Of a stretch of 64,000 bases of DNA, positions 9,950-21,655 are shown piece by piece. The DNA comes from Nemophila menziesii (taxonomy: Eukaryota; Streptophyta; Magnoliopsida; Boraginales; Hydrophyllaceae): assembly GCA_029959085.1 (NCBI GenBank), contig JARWIR010000010.1, forward strand, positions 18,993,001 to 19,057,000, in the 5' to 3' direction. Under the pieces are notes generated by a model. The model was not told where the DNA came from. It did no database searches and was given only the letters and a program-made list of their open reading frames with translations. Numbering within the stretch: the first letter of the stretch is position 1; every line of letters begins with the position of its first letter. Position numbers and translations under genes: made by a program.

Positions 9950-12900
9950 CTTCCTTATGCTTCAGCTATTGAATTGACAGTTATCTTCTTAGCAATCCCT
10001 TCAACTATTTTACCTGTTGAGTCCCTCAAAACACAAGCAAAAGCAGCTAAGTTAGATTTGATATTTACTGAAGAATCACAGTTTATTATAAAGCAGCCAA
10101 CATTAGGTGGTTTCCAATTAATTTGAATCCCCACTGCTTCAACTAAATTTACATTCAAGAAAGAATGTGTGACATTAAATTCTTTAGCCTTAGAAGTGTA
10201 CTTATTTTCTAAGTTATACTCATCATATGATTTAAGATCATTTTACAAAGTTAACATTGGATTAGGTACCTTTCCTTTAAAAATAAACTCATTTCTTCCT
10301 TTCCATATATTTCATGCAATAACAAAACTTAACTTAGTTAAGTCAAAGCTATAATCTTTGTTTTCAGTATTAGCTAATCTCATGAATTGAATCCATTTTT
10401 GAACATTAAAAGATGGTTTAGTGAGAGAATAAAAACATAGAGGACTAGCCAGCCAAATAACTCTAGCCCATGAGCAATGAAACAATAAATGTTCAGTTGT
10501 TTCTTCCATTTCACCACATATATCATAAAGAGGAGTATCAATTACTCTCCTTTTAAATCCATTTTAATTTGTAGCAAGCCCATTATTGCAACACTTCCAA
10601 ATAAAGTTATATATTTTAGGAATCACTAAAGTTTTCCAAATTAAATTCCAATCTCTAGTCTCTAAACAAAAAGAGGTCATGCCTGTTTTTTATCTTTATT
10701 TTTTCCAGTTTCAAGTTGAGCTCTCCATATCTTGTTATAACTCTCTTTTACTGTAACATCTTCAGAATTAGATTTCCTCCAAGAAGGAGAATCATTACAG
10801 TCAAAAGAGGGTAAAAGTAACTCACATATGGTTGATGCAACTTTTATAGGAAAAATATCAGAAATCCGTTTCTCATTCCAACCATTATGATAAGGCAGAA
10901 TTTATTCAAAAATAAGAACAACTTCACATCCAGTGAGTCTAGTAGTGGATAAATTGGTGGGAATCCAAGAATCTTCCCGAATCCAAATATTTTTACCATT
11001 ACCCACTGACCAAAAAAGTTCATTTTTAAAACAATTTCTCCCTTCTATTAATAAGCTCTTCCAGCCCCATGAGCAGTTACTACTTAAAGAAGATTTCGAA
11101 AAGGAAGTATGAGAGAAATAATTACCCTTTAAAACTTTAAATAAAAGAGAGTTTTCATTTAACATAAATTTCCAAGCATTTGAAGCTAAAAATGAAAGAT
11201 TGTGTGTATGAAAATCTTTGAATCCAAATCCTCCATCCTCTTTAGAGTTCATCAATATTTTCCATTTCACCCAATGACATCTACTCTTCCCTTGATTATT
11301 CCAATAAATTTGGATATCAGAGAAGTAAGATGGGAGGTAATTTTTTTGGTATTAAAAAAACCAACATAATAAAGTTTGGAATCGCTCCAATAATTGCTTT
11401 AATCAAACTTTCTTTCCCACTTTTAGAAAGAATTTTAGTTTCCCAATTATCCATCTTTTTGAGAATTTGTTCCACCAACCACTCAAGATATTTAACTTTA
11501 GATTTTCCCCAAGAAGTAGGGATACCCAAATACTTACCTAAATCATCCAGTTTCCTCATCCTCAAGATATTGGAAATCTTATTTTTTTACTTCAGATGGA
11601 GTATTTTTACTAAAAAGAATGCCACTTATATTGAGATTTATTTTCTGCCCTGTTGCAAAACAATACCAGTTTAGAGCAGTTGTTAATATTTCAACATTAT
11701 ATTCATCAGCCTCAAGAAAAAAGAGTCTGACATCAGCAAAAAAGTGTATGTGTTATCATTGGAGCCTTTCTAGAAACTTTAATCCCTTTAAGTAATCCAA
11801 TCTGTACATAATACTCAAGTAAAGAAGATAGAGTCTGTGTAACTAAACAAAACAGATAAGGTGATAAAGGATAACCTTGTCTTAAACCCTTTTGAGGTAA
11901 ATCAATATCAATTGATTCTCCATTAATTTGGATTTTATAAGACACGGTTGAGATACAATTTTTGATCCATTGAATCCATAAATCATGAAAGCCCATTTCG
12001 AAAGTAGATCAAATGAAAAATCTCATTTTATATTCTCATAAGCTTTGCTCATATCTGCTTTGATAGTCAAAGTAAAAAAATTTGAATTTCTCTTATTTTT
12101 CAAGTAATGACTTGCCTCTTGGGCAATTAATATATTCTCAAAAATAGATATCCTTGAAAAAAAATTATAAATAAAATTAGCACAGCTAATTGGTCTGTAA
12201 GAAGAAACCACATCAGGATTAGTACATTTAGAAATTAAAGCTATAATAGTATTGTTAATCCCCTTAAGAGAAGTATTATTCCTAAGAAAATACAAAAGAT
12301 CAGATTTAATCTCATTCTAGAATTTTGTAAAGAAAAATCCCCCAAAACCATCAGGTCCCGGTGATTTATCACTACCTAGAGACCAAACTGTATCTTTAAG
12401 TTCATCCATAAGAATAGGTTTAATTAACTGCTTATTCATTTCATCAATCATAACTTTCTTAATCTTAGTGAGAATTGGGTCATAATCTCTTATCCCACTT
12501 GTTTTAAACACGTTATTATAATGTATTTTAATTTCATTTTTGATATCTGCATTCTCAGTTATCCAATTTCCATCACTATTTTTCAATCTAGCAATTCTGT
12601 TAATATTCCTCTTAACTTTAGTACTAGCATGATAATAATTGGTATTTTTATCACCAAGTTTAAACCACCTATTTTTAGATCTCAGATCCCAGTATAATTC
12701 TTCTTTTTTCCAGTGACTTTCAAGTTCTCCACTTAAACAATCAAAAGCCTTTTTATTCTCATCAGAAAAAGGATTATTAAACAACTGCTCCATTTGGGCT
12801 AAGGTTTTATCAATTAGTAATCTATTATATAAAAATCTCTTCCTAGCCCAAAGAGCAACATGTTTATGTATGTAGTGAAGTTTCAAGGAAATTTTCTTAA

Positions 12901-13725
12901 CACCACTTGCTTCATCAAAAGAACAAGTTTTCCACTTATCAACAATCATTTTACAGAAAAAGCCATTATGAATCCATCATTTTTCCACTATTAATCTCCT
13001 TTTCTTTTTTTGTTTGAAAATTCCATCATTAAGAATAATGGTTGTATGATCAGAATCTGTAGGAGGGAGAACAGAGCACCACGAATTTGAAAATCTATCC
13101 ATCAATTTCTTACTTACCAAGATTTTATCCAACTTTTGTTTAATAAGCTGGTTGCCATTTCTCTTGTTTGACCAAATGAAATTACATCCTTTAGCTGTCA
13201 ATTCAACCAAATTATTAGTAGAATAAATTCATTAAAAAGAAACATATTTCTTTTATGAGTGTTACCAATATCACCTCCTAATTTCTCAGAAGGAAAAGGT
13301 ATAAGATCAAAATAGCCCAAAACAGACCAACAATCAGATAAAGGAGAGACATCGGAGATTTTTTTTTTAAAAAAATCTTTTTCTGCATCTGTTGTTGGTC
13401 CATAGACAAAAAGTATCTCACAAAAATCAAATTGAGATCCCTCATAACTACAGTAAATTAAGTTATTATCAGAACTTATAAGTTTAAATTTCTTAGAAAT
13501 TTTAACAAATACTGCTAAGCCTCCAGAGAGACCTTCAGGGTCAACATGTGTAACTAAAACCAAATTCAGTTCGAGCATAAAGAATTGACAAAATCAAATT
13601 TGCGTTTAGTTTCTAAAAGAAAAAGTACCTCTATGTGGTGAGCCTTAACCATATCCACTAGGCTCAGCTCTGTCAAGGCCATTCCAATGCCTTGACAGTT
13701 CCAAGCTTGTATCGTTGGAGATTTT
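9950..13725 (-). pseudogene. LINE ORF2: endonuclease / reverse transcriptase / RNase H
   Basis: Reading down the minus strand: an APE-type endonuclease begins near 13725 (IQAWNCQGIGMAL, then LLETKRK with the catalytic Glu). It continues through FVYGPTTDAEKDFF and ends near 13045 with SDHTTI, the conserved Asp-His. The RT starts near 12380 with SDKSPGPDGF, then LPQKGLRQGYPLSPYLF near 11900. The polymerase catalytic motif reads FADV at 11740-11729 instead of FADD, so the second Asp is lost. YLGIPTSWGKSK, DGGFGFKDFHTHN and a zinc-finger-like ETTEHLLFHCSWA (10500) follow. RNase H-like sequence ends near 9955 (VGCFIINCDSS). At least six frame changes or stops separate these blocks. Confidence 0.88.
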
Positions 13726-13811
13726 GGGGTTGATTTGGGTCAACCCCGCAAACCACTTTAGTATCCAAACCATCAAAATAACCCTCAATCTCCAAGTTAT
13801 CATTTTCTTCT

Positions 13812-15060
13812 TCATTTACACTCTTGTTCCAACTCTGTCATCTCATCATTTTCTCCATTACACATAGAGTCAACAAGAGTTGCAGGGACAAAAGTGTCAG
13901 CTTCATCGTCTGGAGGTAAACCAAGATCAACCCTAACCTGCTGGGTTCTACTTTTATTCTTCTCAAGAGATCCAAAACAAATGGTTTTATCCGAGTTCAA
14001 AGTAATAGAAGGGTTAATCAGCATATTTGGGCTATTGCTTTTAAATGGACTAGCTGGCCCACAAAGATTATTAATTTCTCCTGGGCTAAGAGGCATAACA
14101 TTGGACTTAAATGTGATACCTGGTTGGCCCTTATCACCTAAATCAACTGAAGGTAATGTGAGCATAGATTGGACTTTATTATATTGGGCCCCCCTTCATC
14201 AATAACTATTTTTTCTCAGCTATTTCTCCTTCCTCAAGATTCCCACTAATCTGATTCTTCTTTTTAAAGGTTTTTTCACTCTTTTCTTTTGAGCATGTGT
14301 TGTTGACTTAGCAACACTAAATACAAATTCTTCACCTCTTTTTTCTTGTTCAATAAATCTAATCCAGTTACCAAGCTTTGTAACTAATATTATTGGATTA
14401 TCACAGTTGCTCTCTTCATGTGAAAGAATTCCACACAAATTACAGAAGTCAAATAATTTTTCATACTTAAATGAGATCCACACCGATTGGCCATTCATAA
14501 TCTTAAACATAAGTCCAGACACAAGAGGCTTTGAAACCAAACAGTCAACCCTAACTCGAACAACACTGTTCTCTTTAAAATTCTCAGATTTAGGAAGTTC
14601 AGTCTCACAAACTTTTCCCAGTTTAGTAGCAATTTTAACAACATTAAATTCTTTCAAAAACAAAGGAGGAATACCCCACAATCCTAACCCAAAAATAGGT
14701 CTCTTCAAGCAAATTAGGATTTTTAACACACTCTTCATATTTTTGGACAAGAACATGAAATTCGAAAATATGATAAGGTCTATTTTTCCAAACAACTTCA
14801 AGATCATCTTGTTTTTCAAACTGAACAACACAAATATTTGTACCTCTCTTATCTAAGGTAATCCTTCCTGATATACCCCAGTGTTGGATTATAATTTTTT
14901 CAAACAGTTCAAGTTAATATTACCTGAAGCGATGATTCAAAGAAGAGTTTAGGTTCACTAAAACTAGTATAAATATCTTCTGTGCCAGGAGAGAGAGAAA
15001 GAAAGAGAGAGTAAAGTCTGCTTCTGTTTCATCAATCCCATCTTCTTTAAAACGAGCCAT
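13812..15060 (-). pseudogene. LINE ORF1: nucleic-acid-binding protein with CCHC zinc knuckle
   Basis: The likely start is ATG at 15060 (MARFKEDGID). The main surviving frame is 14831-14220 and contains the DUF4283-like region (GLGLWGIPPLF, VRVRVDCLVSKPL) followed by a CCHC knuckle, CNLCGILSHEESNC, near 14430. A further frame (14165-13812) covers the acidic C-terminal part. Plant LINE ORF1 proteins bind the element RNA to form the ribonucleoprotein. Stops and frameshifts break it at least twice. Confidence 0.82.
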
Positions 15061-15371
15061 AAATGCTAACGAGAGAGAGAGATGCTATAAAACTAGAAGA
15101 TTAATGTAAAACTCAAATCAATGATGAAAGAGATTGAGATTTTGATAAAGCGGATATTAGCAAATGAAATGTAAATCAGGTTAAATTTCATGGATCTGTT
15201 GAGAAAACGGGGTGTGGAGACAAGATCAAAGAACAAGAAGGGTGAATATAGTCGTGGAGATACGCTTTTCGGTAGTGGTGGAAAGGGTTTATTGGAGAAG
15301 TTGGGGTTTTTGGGTTAACATGTCCGAGATCATTTTGAAAAAAAAATAAACTTTTGAGAATATAGAATGGC

Positions 15372-15381
15372 CTGACTAGTT
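15372..15381. repeat. Target-site duplication of the LINE, right copy
   Basis: CTGACTAGTT, identical to 9560-9569, directly follows the 5' end of the LINE. Confidence 0.85.
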
Positions 15382-15658
15382 GAGATATGTAAGAGTTATA
15401 GATAAAATTAAAAAGTACTGGAATTAGAAATTATTAAATTATGGAAAAATAGTAGGAGAAACTTTGCTTGATAGACAATCCAAGTAATTTTCTCATAGAA
15501 CCATGCATATATAAAGAAAGGAAATTAAACAAGATTGTTGAAACCAAAATGCACTCTAATTTATCAAGAAAGATGACAATGAAAGCTTAACAATACACCA
15601 ATTCTTACTTACGTACTATACATACTACAAAAGGTAAAATTCATTAATTAAAGATCAT
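15382..15658. other. Spacer and 3' untranslated region of the nitrate transporter gene
   Basis: AT-rich sequence between the LINE and the transporter stop codon. The transporter transcript (minus strand) would end here. No separate gene is seen. Confidence 0.5.
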
Positions 15659-18600
15659 CTAGCATTTCTCCATCTGCACGGAACCTTCAGTCTTCTGAGG
15701 CTTGTACCACACGGCACAAATAAGATAAATCCCAAAGTTAACAATACCCAATATAGCTAGCAGCCAATAAAAGCAATCAAGCCTTCCATAATTAATATTA
15801 TCAGCAAGCCACCCTTGACCAGAACCATCACTTCCTCCAGTCACAGTGACTTTTTTAATAACTGAAACCAAGAAGCTACTAAGGAAGAAACCAAGTGAAA
15901 GTGTTGTCAAGAAAAGTCCAGTACTCATTGTTTTCATGCTTTTAGGTGCTTGTGTTATGAAGAAATCTAGTTGCCCTGTGTATATAAATGCTTCACCAGC
16001 TCCCACAAGGAAAAACTGTGGGATGAGAATAAACACCGTTAATGGCAAAGTTGTGGTGTTACGTCCGGCTGATTTAGCAACTGATAATCTTTTCATTTCA
16101 GCTAATGCTGCTACAGCCATTCCTATTGTTGAGAGTGCTAACCCTATCGATATCTTTTGTAGATTCGAGAATCCTGCATTAAATTTATGAAAGTCAAGTT
16201 AGATAACCAATAATAGAAAGTAACTATTCAATCAAATTATTCTTTATGTGAATTTAAGTTGTTACATGCATATTCTTTGTATATTCTCTATACTCTATTA
16301 TTTAATTACCCACTTGTCTACCATTTTCTGCTGATTTTGTACAACTGTCTATTTAATATCCTTTAGTGGCAGGGGCCAAGTGCATGTGCTTTACATTATA
16401 TAATAACAACTGATATATGGGGCAGTAGGGGCTCCAAATACAGTAATTTAATTAATTAAAAAATATATAAAAATAAATATCCGCACCTGGTTTTCCTTTC
16501 CATTTATTCCAAAGTGGCATAATAAGACGATCATAAACTGCACATGTAATTAAAATAGCAGCCACAAAAAATACAGTGAGTGAGCCAGCTGGGATTTGAA
16601 AGCTTCCTAAGTTTCTTTTCATTGTTGTTGCTTGTTGTACTGAAAATGTTATCATTTGTGCATATGTGGTCCAGAAAATGATAGTTGTGGCCCAAATTGG
16701 TAATAATCTACCCATCATTTTCACCTCTTCTACCCTTGTTAATGAACATAATCTCCATGGATTTGGAGTTTTAGACCCCATTTCAAAATCTCCTTCTCCT
16801 ACTATGGCTGCCTTATCCATAAATCTATCAAAAGTTAAATATAAACGTTTAATTATAACCTAAAATTTATAAGAAACTTAAATATATATATATATATATA
16901 TATATATACTCACTGGAACTGTTGAGTGTGATGAATTCTTGAACCTTCGGGATAATTCTCATATAGCAAAGTAGTATCATATGGAAGCTCCATATTTCTC
17001 TTGCGTATAGCAGCAACTAAAACTTGGAGGATATGAACAATTGGACTACCAGAGCTTTTCTTGTATCGATATCTTTTACTCCCTGAAAAGAAGACTAATA
17101 TAGCTACCACCATTGAAATTGAACAAATTCCATAACCCCAGCTTCTATCAACTTCATCTTGTATATAAACAAGAACTGTAACAGCTGTTAATGTTCCAAG
17201 ACTGATGAAGAAAAAGAATCTGTTGAAGAAAAACGTCATTTGTGTCTTCTCGTTTTCATCTTTTTCATCAAATTGATCGGTTCCGAAACCCGAAACACTT
17301 GATTTAAGACCACCTGTTCCTAATGCTATGAGATATAAAGCTAGGTAGAGAATTCCCATTTGAAATCCATTAGCTTGTTCGCAGTCCATTTTAGCATCAC
17401 ATGGTGGTGGTCTTAGCTGTGGGAGTTTAGTTGTGATTGCTAATATGCCAGTTCCCTAGATTGTAATAATTTTAGTTAGTGTCGGAACATATATACGTTA
17501 CTCTTATGGATGGGAAAATAAAAGGGTGTAATTATTATTACCAGGGCTTGGACTAGGGCAAAGATTGCAATAGTCTTATATCTGCCCAAGAAAGAATCAG
17601 CCAAGAAGCCTCCAAGCAAACACAAAAGAAAGGAAGTGCCCATAAAATCAGTTACAATATTGGCTGAAGAAGCACTCGGTACATGCATGATTCCACCTAG
17701 GTAAGTCACAAGGTTCACTGCTATTCCCATAGTGGAAAGCCTCTCACAGATTTCAATCCCTACAACAATATTGGTAGGATTAATATAGTTTTAATCACCT
17801 ACTTCCTCCGTTCCACTAAATTTGTCCGCTTAACTTTTCACATATATTAAAAAATACAAAAATACCCCTAATAAATTATCTTGGTATCTTAAATGTGTAT
17901 TGGAAATATATATTTTAATATTTTAATAAGAGTAATCGTGGAAAAAATAAGAAAAAAGTGTCTTGAACTCCTAAGTGAACAATATATTTGGAACATTATT
18001 TTTTAGTAAGTGGACAATTTCAGTAGAACGAAGAGAGTAATATAAAATTTAGAAAAGACATTAATTATGAATTTGTCGATTAATAACTTATTACTATTTA
18101 ATTCGCACTGATTTTCATGTATATTAAAATAAGAATGTTACTAATGGTCCCACAAAATATCCCAAATCCCAACCAACCCTCCACTCCTAAAATAGAGGAA
18201 AAGAAAAATGATTAAACTAATCGGATGCTGCAAACATAATTAATTACCCTATTAGGGACTAACCAAAATACCATGATCATTTTATCTTTGGCTAACCCTT
18301 CCTAGTCAATTTGTTTTTACTTCAAACAAGATAAGAATCTTTATAATAGTGTATGAGATTTTTCTTTTATTCGGATTAATAGCAATAAAAAAAAAAGATT
18401 TTTATGTATTATATATTCGTTGTCATAGTATTGGCGTATTGAATAGTTTTGTTTTCTGTTTCTCAAATCATTAAGTGATTTTGTCAGTAGTATATATCCC
18501 AACTCACATGTGGGTTCGAGGGTCACAGCCTATACGGATGTAAACTTTTTCTATATTTAACATGAATTTTCTACAATTATTCTAAAATATGTAAATTAGT

Positions 18601-19113
18601 TTATTCACGTTTTACAAGTTTATAAGCTTTTAGATGTGTTGATAGCTATTAGAGCCTATGTTCACTAGGTTCCACTTTTGCATACAATTTCTCATATAAG
18701 TCTCTTTCTAACATAATCAACAATTTTTCGTACTTGGGGTGGAAAATATAATAAAGGTATGCATTAAAATGCATTGACATGAGAGGTATATTGTTAGCAA
18801 ACCTAGTATAAGTGAAGCAGGCACCCAACCACCAGTTTTGGATTTGTCAGCTGGAAACCCTTTATAGTCCACAGCATCAGAAACCGTCCAACTCATCTTC
18901 CCATCCTGTAAAATCCAAACAAACATTTGCATGTTACTACAAATGTAGAATAAAAAGTTTGAAATGTTGACAACTTATATCTAGCTTCCATATTTACATG
19001 TCGAAAAAATATTCAAAAATGCTCTAATAATATTAGAACACTTTTTCTGAAATTGTAGCTACTTGGTGGAGGTGTAATATAAAAAGTAAAGATGGAAGGA
19101 AGAAACCAACCAT
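15659..19113 (-). CDS. NPF6.2: NRT1/PTR-family nitrate transporter, NPF6.2 (NRT1.4)-like
   Basis: Six coding exons on the minus strand: 19113-19111, 18905-18803, 17759-17542, 17455-16914, 16824-16487 and 16173-15659. All introns are GT-AG, and the joined frame is open for 572 residues (AtNRT1.4 is about 577). Exon 1 codes only the ATG, and the next codons give MDGKMSWTVSDAVDY. The proton-coupling ExxER motif (EICER) is at residues 38-42. The Thr matching the Thr101 switch of AtNRT1.1 is at 98 (GRYKTIAIF). The nitrate-binding His356 of AtNRT1.1 is Tyr343 here (FWTTYAQ), as in NRT1.4. About 12 membrane helices are expected. From the family, it should be a low-affinity proton-coupled nitrate importer of the plasma membrane; Arabidopsis NRT1.4 governs petiole nitrate storage. 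Similarity to NPF6.2 runs end to end (LPIWATTIIFWTTYAQMITF, GEAFIYTGQLDFFITQ). Transport itself is inferred. Confidence 0.93.
16882..16908. repeat. (AT)n microsatellite in intron 4 of the transporter
   Basis: About 13 AT dinucleotides immediately downstream of the exon 4 donor site (GTGAGT at 16913). Being in an intron next to the splice donor, length changes here could be a polymorphic marker. Confidence 0.9.
17802..18037. mobile_element. Stowaway-like MITE in intron 2 of the transporter
   Basis: A 236-bp element with terminal inverted repeats: CTTCCTCCGTTCCACTAAAT at the left and the complement of CTCTCTTCGTTCTACTGAAA at the right, flanked by TA on both sides (17800-17801 and 18038-18039). 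The CTYCCTCCGTT terminus and the TA duplication are hallmarks of Stowaway (Tc1/mariner-derived) elements. It has no coding capacity. It sits in the longest intron and does not touch a splice site. Confidence 0.88.
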
Positions 19114-19232
19114 TGTTGCCAATCTTTGTTAAGAAATAGCCTTTGGAGAAAGCTCAAAAGAAAGGTAGTGAATATTATTGCTTCTACTACTCGTTTGTTG
19201 TTATACACTTTGAATCTGTATTGAATGATTAT

Positions 19233-19241
19233 CCTTTTATA
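19233..19241 (-). promoter_or_regulatory. TATA box of the nitrate transporter gene
   Basis: TATAAAAGG on the minus strand, about 120 bases upstream of the start codon at 19113, which leaves a 5' leader of roughly 90 nt. This is the best TATA match in the upstream region. Upstream sequence is short because a hAT element starts at 19495. Confidence 0.65.
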
Positions 19242-19629
19242 GGCAAAGAGAATTAGCTAAAAGTGGCCCTCCACTATAATTTTGGGACAGATGATCACTG
19301 CTTGGTGGGGATTAAGGATTAGATCTATCGCATTGTGGAATGGAAGATTCTAGTCTAGGATTGATTTAGGCTTAATTTGTTTTTTTGATAGATAGGAATT
19401 GTAAGAAAATGAGCAAGATTAAAAGTTTGTGTTGATTTATTATTTATATATCATTTCTCCTTTCCAAGATACCGCCAAATATATTTATTCCATACAGGCC
19501 GGTCTTTGTAATTTAAACGTACTCTGGGCAAAAATTTATAATAAATTCAAACAATAGTGTATTTAGAAAATAAAATAAAATGGGCTTAATATATAGAGAT
19601 TTCGCAATAATGCTTTTTACTTTATTTTT

Positions 19630-19875
19630 GAAATAAACATAGGTAACGTAAAGTTATAACTGACTATGTTCATTTCTTGAGATTCTTAAACCTCCAAATT
19701 TAAGTTAAAAGAATAAAAAAATTGACAAAAATCTCACACTTCACAAAAGTTTGAAATAAACATAGGAAACGTAAAGTTATAACTGCCAATGTTCATTTCT
19801 TGAGATTCTTAAACCTCCAAATTTAAGTTAAAAGAATAGAAAAAAAATTGACAAAAATCTCTCACTTCACAAAAG
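19630..19875. repeat. Two-copy 123-bp tandem duplication
   Basis: Copy 1 starts at 19630 and copy 2 at 19753 (both GAAATAAACATAGG...). They are nearly identical, differing by a few substitutions and a short A-run length change. The high similarity suggests a recent local duplication within the hAT-type element. Confidence 0.92.
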
Positions 19876-20118
19876 GCTAGACTCCGGCCAATGGAGGATC
19901 CAAAATAAACTTTGGGAGTGGCGGAAGGAAACCGTTATTTTTTCCAATCCATCATATTATTTTGTGATTTATCTAATCATATGTACATTTAAATGAGATT
20001 ATGTTTAAATTGGATATAATCACATATTAACTAAATAGAAATATTGGATTTCAAAAAAAAAATTCAAAAGACTTGAGCGCGTTCTGGGTCCAAAGAGGAT
20101 TTGTCTCTAGAACTTAAG

Positions 20119-20575
20119 CAGGGGCTGAGCTGTGTAGTGTTGTGGGTTGTCCATGCCCCCTCCTCGTTTTTAAAATAAAAAAATGTAACTAGCTCAAAAG
20201 ATAAAAATAAAAATATATAACTAATTAATCTGTATAATTTAAAAAATTATCATTTGCCCCCACCCCCTCCTAATTTATAAGATTTATTTTATTAAGCTTT
20301 AAATTATTATTTTATAGAATTTTTTATTTTATTTTTCACAACAAAATGTATGTTATTTTGTATAAAAAAAGAATTTTATCGAATATCCGGACTTATATTA
20401 CAATTTTTACACAATATAAGGACATGTAGTGTATTTTTGCATAATATAAGGACCTATTTTGCAATTTTCCAAAATATATAGACTTATCGTGCAAATACGT
20501 CGAAAAAAAAAATTCGGTGGCATTGCCCCTCGACCCCCTTGGCCCCCCTTAAAAAATTTCCTAGCTCCGCCCCTG
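20119..20575. mobile_element. hAT MITE nested in the larger hAT element (457 bp)
   Basis: Left end CAGGGGCTGAGC; right end complement of CAGGGGCGGAGCTAGG, the common plant hAT terminus. It is flanked by AACTTAAG (20111-20118) and ACCTTAAG (20576-20583), 7/8 identical. The interior is AT-rich with no coding sequence. Just inside both ends are matching runs (GGGGGC...CCCCC and AAAAAATT). Confidence 0.82.
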
Positions 20576-21112
20576 ACCTTAAGCAAAATTTTGAATTGGG
20601 TCCAAAGATGACTAATCTAAAAAAATGAATAAAAATTTTAATTGAACTCAATGCTTCTTTTATATTTAATACATAAATTTTTACAATAAATATTATATTT
20701 ATTACGTGTTGAACATTCAAAATAAAAAATATTTAATATATAACAAATTTAAAGTGCACTTTGAAGATAATGAAAGCTTATGTAACTCTCGCTTTTTTTT
20801 TCTCTTAACCCGCTTATGATTGGACCCCTATATAGTGAAATAAGCATTAAACGAAAAATAATAAGAGATAACAATACAATAGATTAAAAATTATATCTAA
20901 ATAATGAAAATATAAATCCAGTTCTAATTTATTCAATATGAATCTAAAACTATACGGAACACACATATTTTAACATATTCAACATATTAATTAACTGATA
21001 GCAAAATAAAATTTAAATCAGAAAAAAAACTAATATTACTTTATATAATAATTTGTTGTCATTAATATATTTTTAGTACATATCTAATGTAATGAATATA
21101 AGCACAAATTTG

Positions 21113-21185
21113 TTAGGTTACTCCGCAGAGACCAAGAGGTCATGGGATCGAATCTCATTGGAGTCAAAATGACTCCGAGTCCAAA
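21113..21185 (+). other. tRNA-derived SINE-like segment
   Basis: GGTTACTCCGCAGAGACCAAGAGG is followed by ATGGGATCGAATCTC, which resembles a polymerase III B box (GGTTCGAATCC) at the expected spacing from an A-box-like stretch. No complete tRNA cloverleaf can be drawn and there is no clear poly(A) or T-rich tail. It may be a decayed SINE head. Confidence 0.45.
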
Positions 21186-21587
21186 GTGGCTCTCTCATGT
21201 ATTCAAAAAATAAATATATAAGCACAAATTTAAAATAATTTAATTGTATACAATCTGTATAAAAATATAAGTTTAAATAAAAATGTTGCAACTAAAATAT
21301 AAAATAAATAAATAAATATGATGTAAAAATCTTATGTTAAACATGAGTAAAATTATTTATGATTTTTATTACCAGTCTACTAAATACTTTTATAATTGTT
21401 CGGTTGGTAAATAAATTTACATGTAATACGAGATAATTTAATTTTAAATATAAATAATGTAAAATTATTTAATTTTATGATTATAATATTTAATTTATAA
21501 TATAATTAAATCGTTGATGTTTAAGCTTAATAAATAAATATAAAATTTTAATTTAAAGTGTGATTGCAAATAAAAAATAATCTTCCA

Positions 21588-21655
21588 CTCGGAGATTTTG
21601 AACTTGAGTCACCTAATTAGAAACACTACCACACTAGCAATTGTTTGTTGATTTA
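21588..21655 (-). other. Second tRNA-like SINE segment, opposite strand
   Basis: On the minus strand: TAGTGTGGTAGTG (A-box-like), then GACTCAAGTTCAAAATCTCC (B-box-like). It faces the segment at 21113-21185. The match to polymerase III consensus is loose. Confidence 0.4.

Larger units (their letters stand above)
9570..15371 (-). mobile_element. L1-clade LINE (non-LTR retrotransposon), full length but decayed
   Basis: A 5.8-kb minus-strand element with 5' leader (15371-15061), ORF1 (15060-about 13812), ORF2 with endonuclease, reverse transcriptase, zinc-finger-like region and RNase H (about 13725-9950), and a short 3' tail ending in eight T on the plus strand (9568-9575), i.e. a poly(A) end. 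It is flanked by a perfect 10-bp target duplication (CTGACTAGTT). The order and the C-terminal RNase H are typical of plant L1-type LINEs. Both ORFs are broken by many stops and frameshifts, so the copy is dead. Because the 5' end is present and the duplication is intact, the ends of this copy can be defined precisely. Confidence 0.9.

Noticed and set aside
18480..18535. B-box-like GGGTTCGAGGGTC as a tRNA or SINE
   Set aside because: No A box at correct spacing and no cloverleaf; it lies in an intron as an isolated word.
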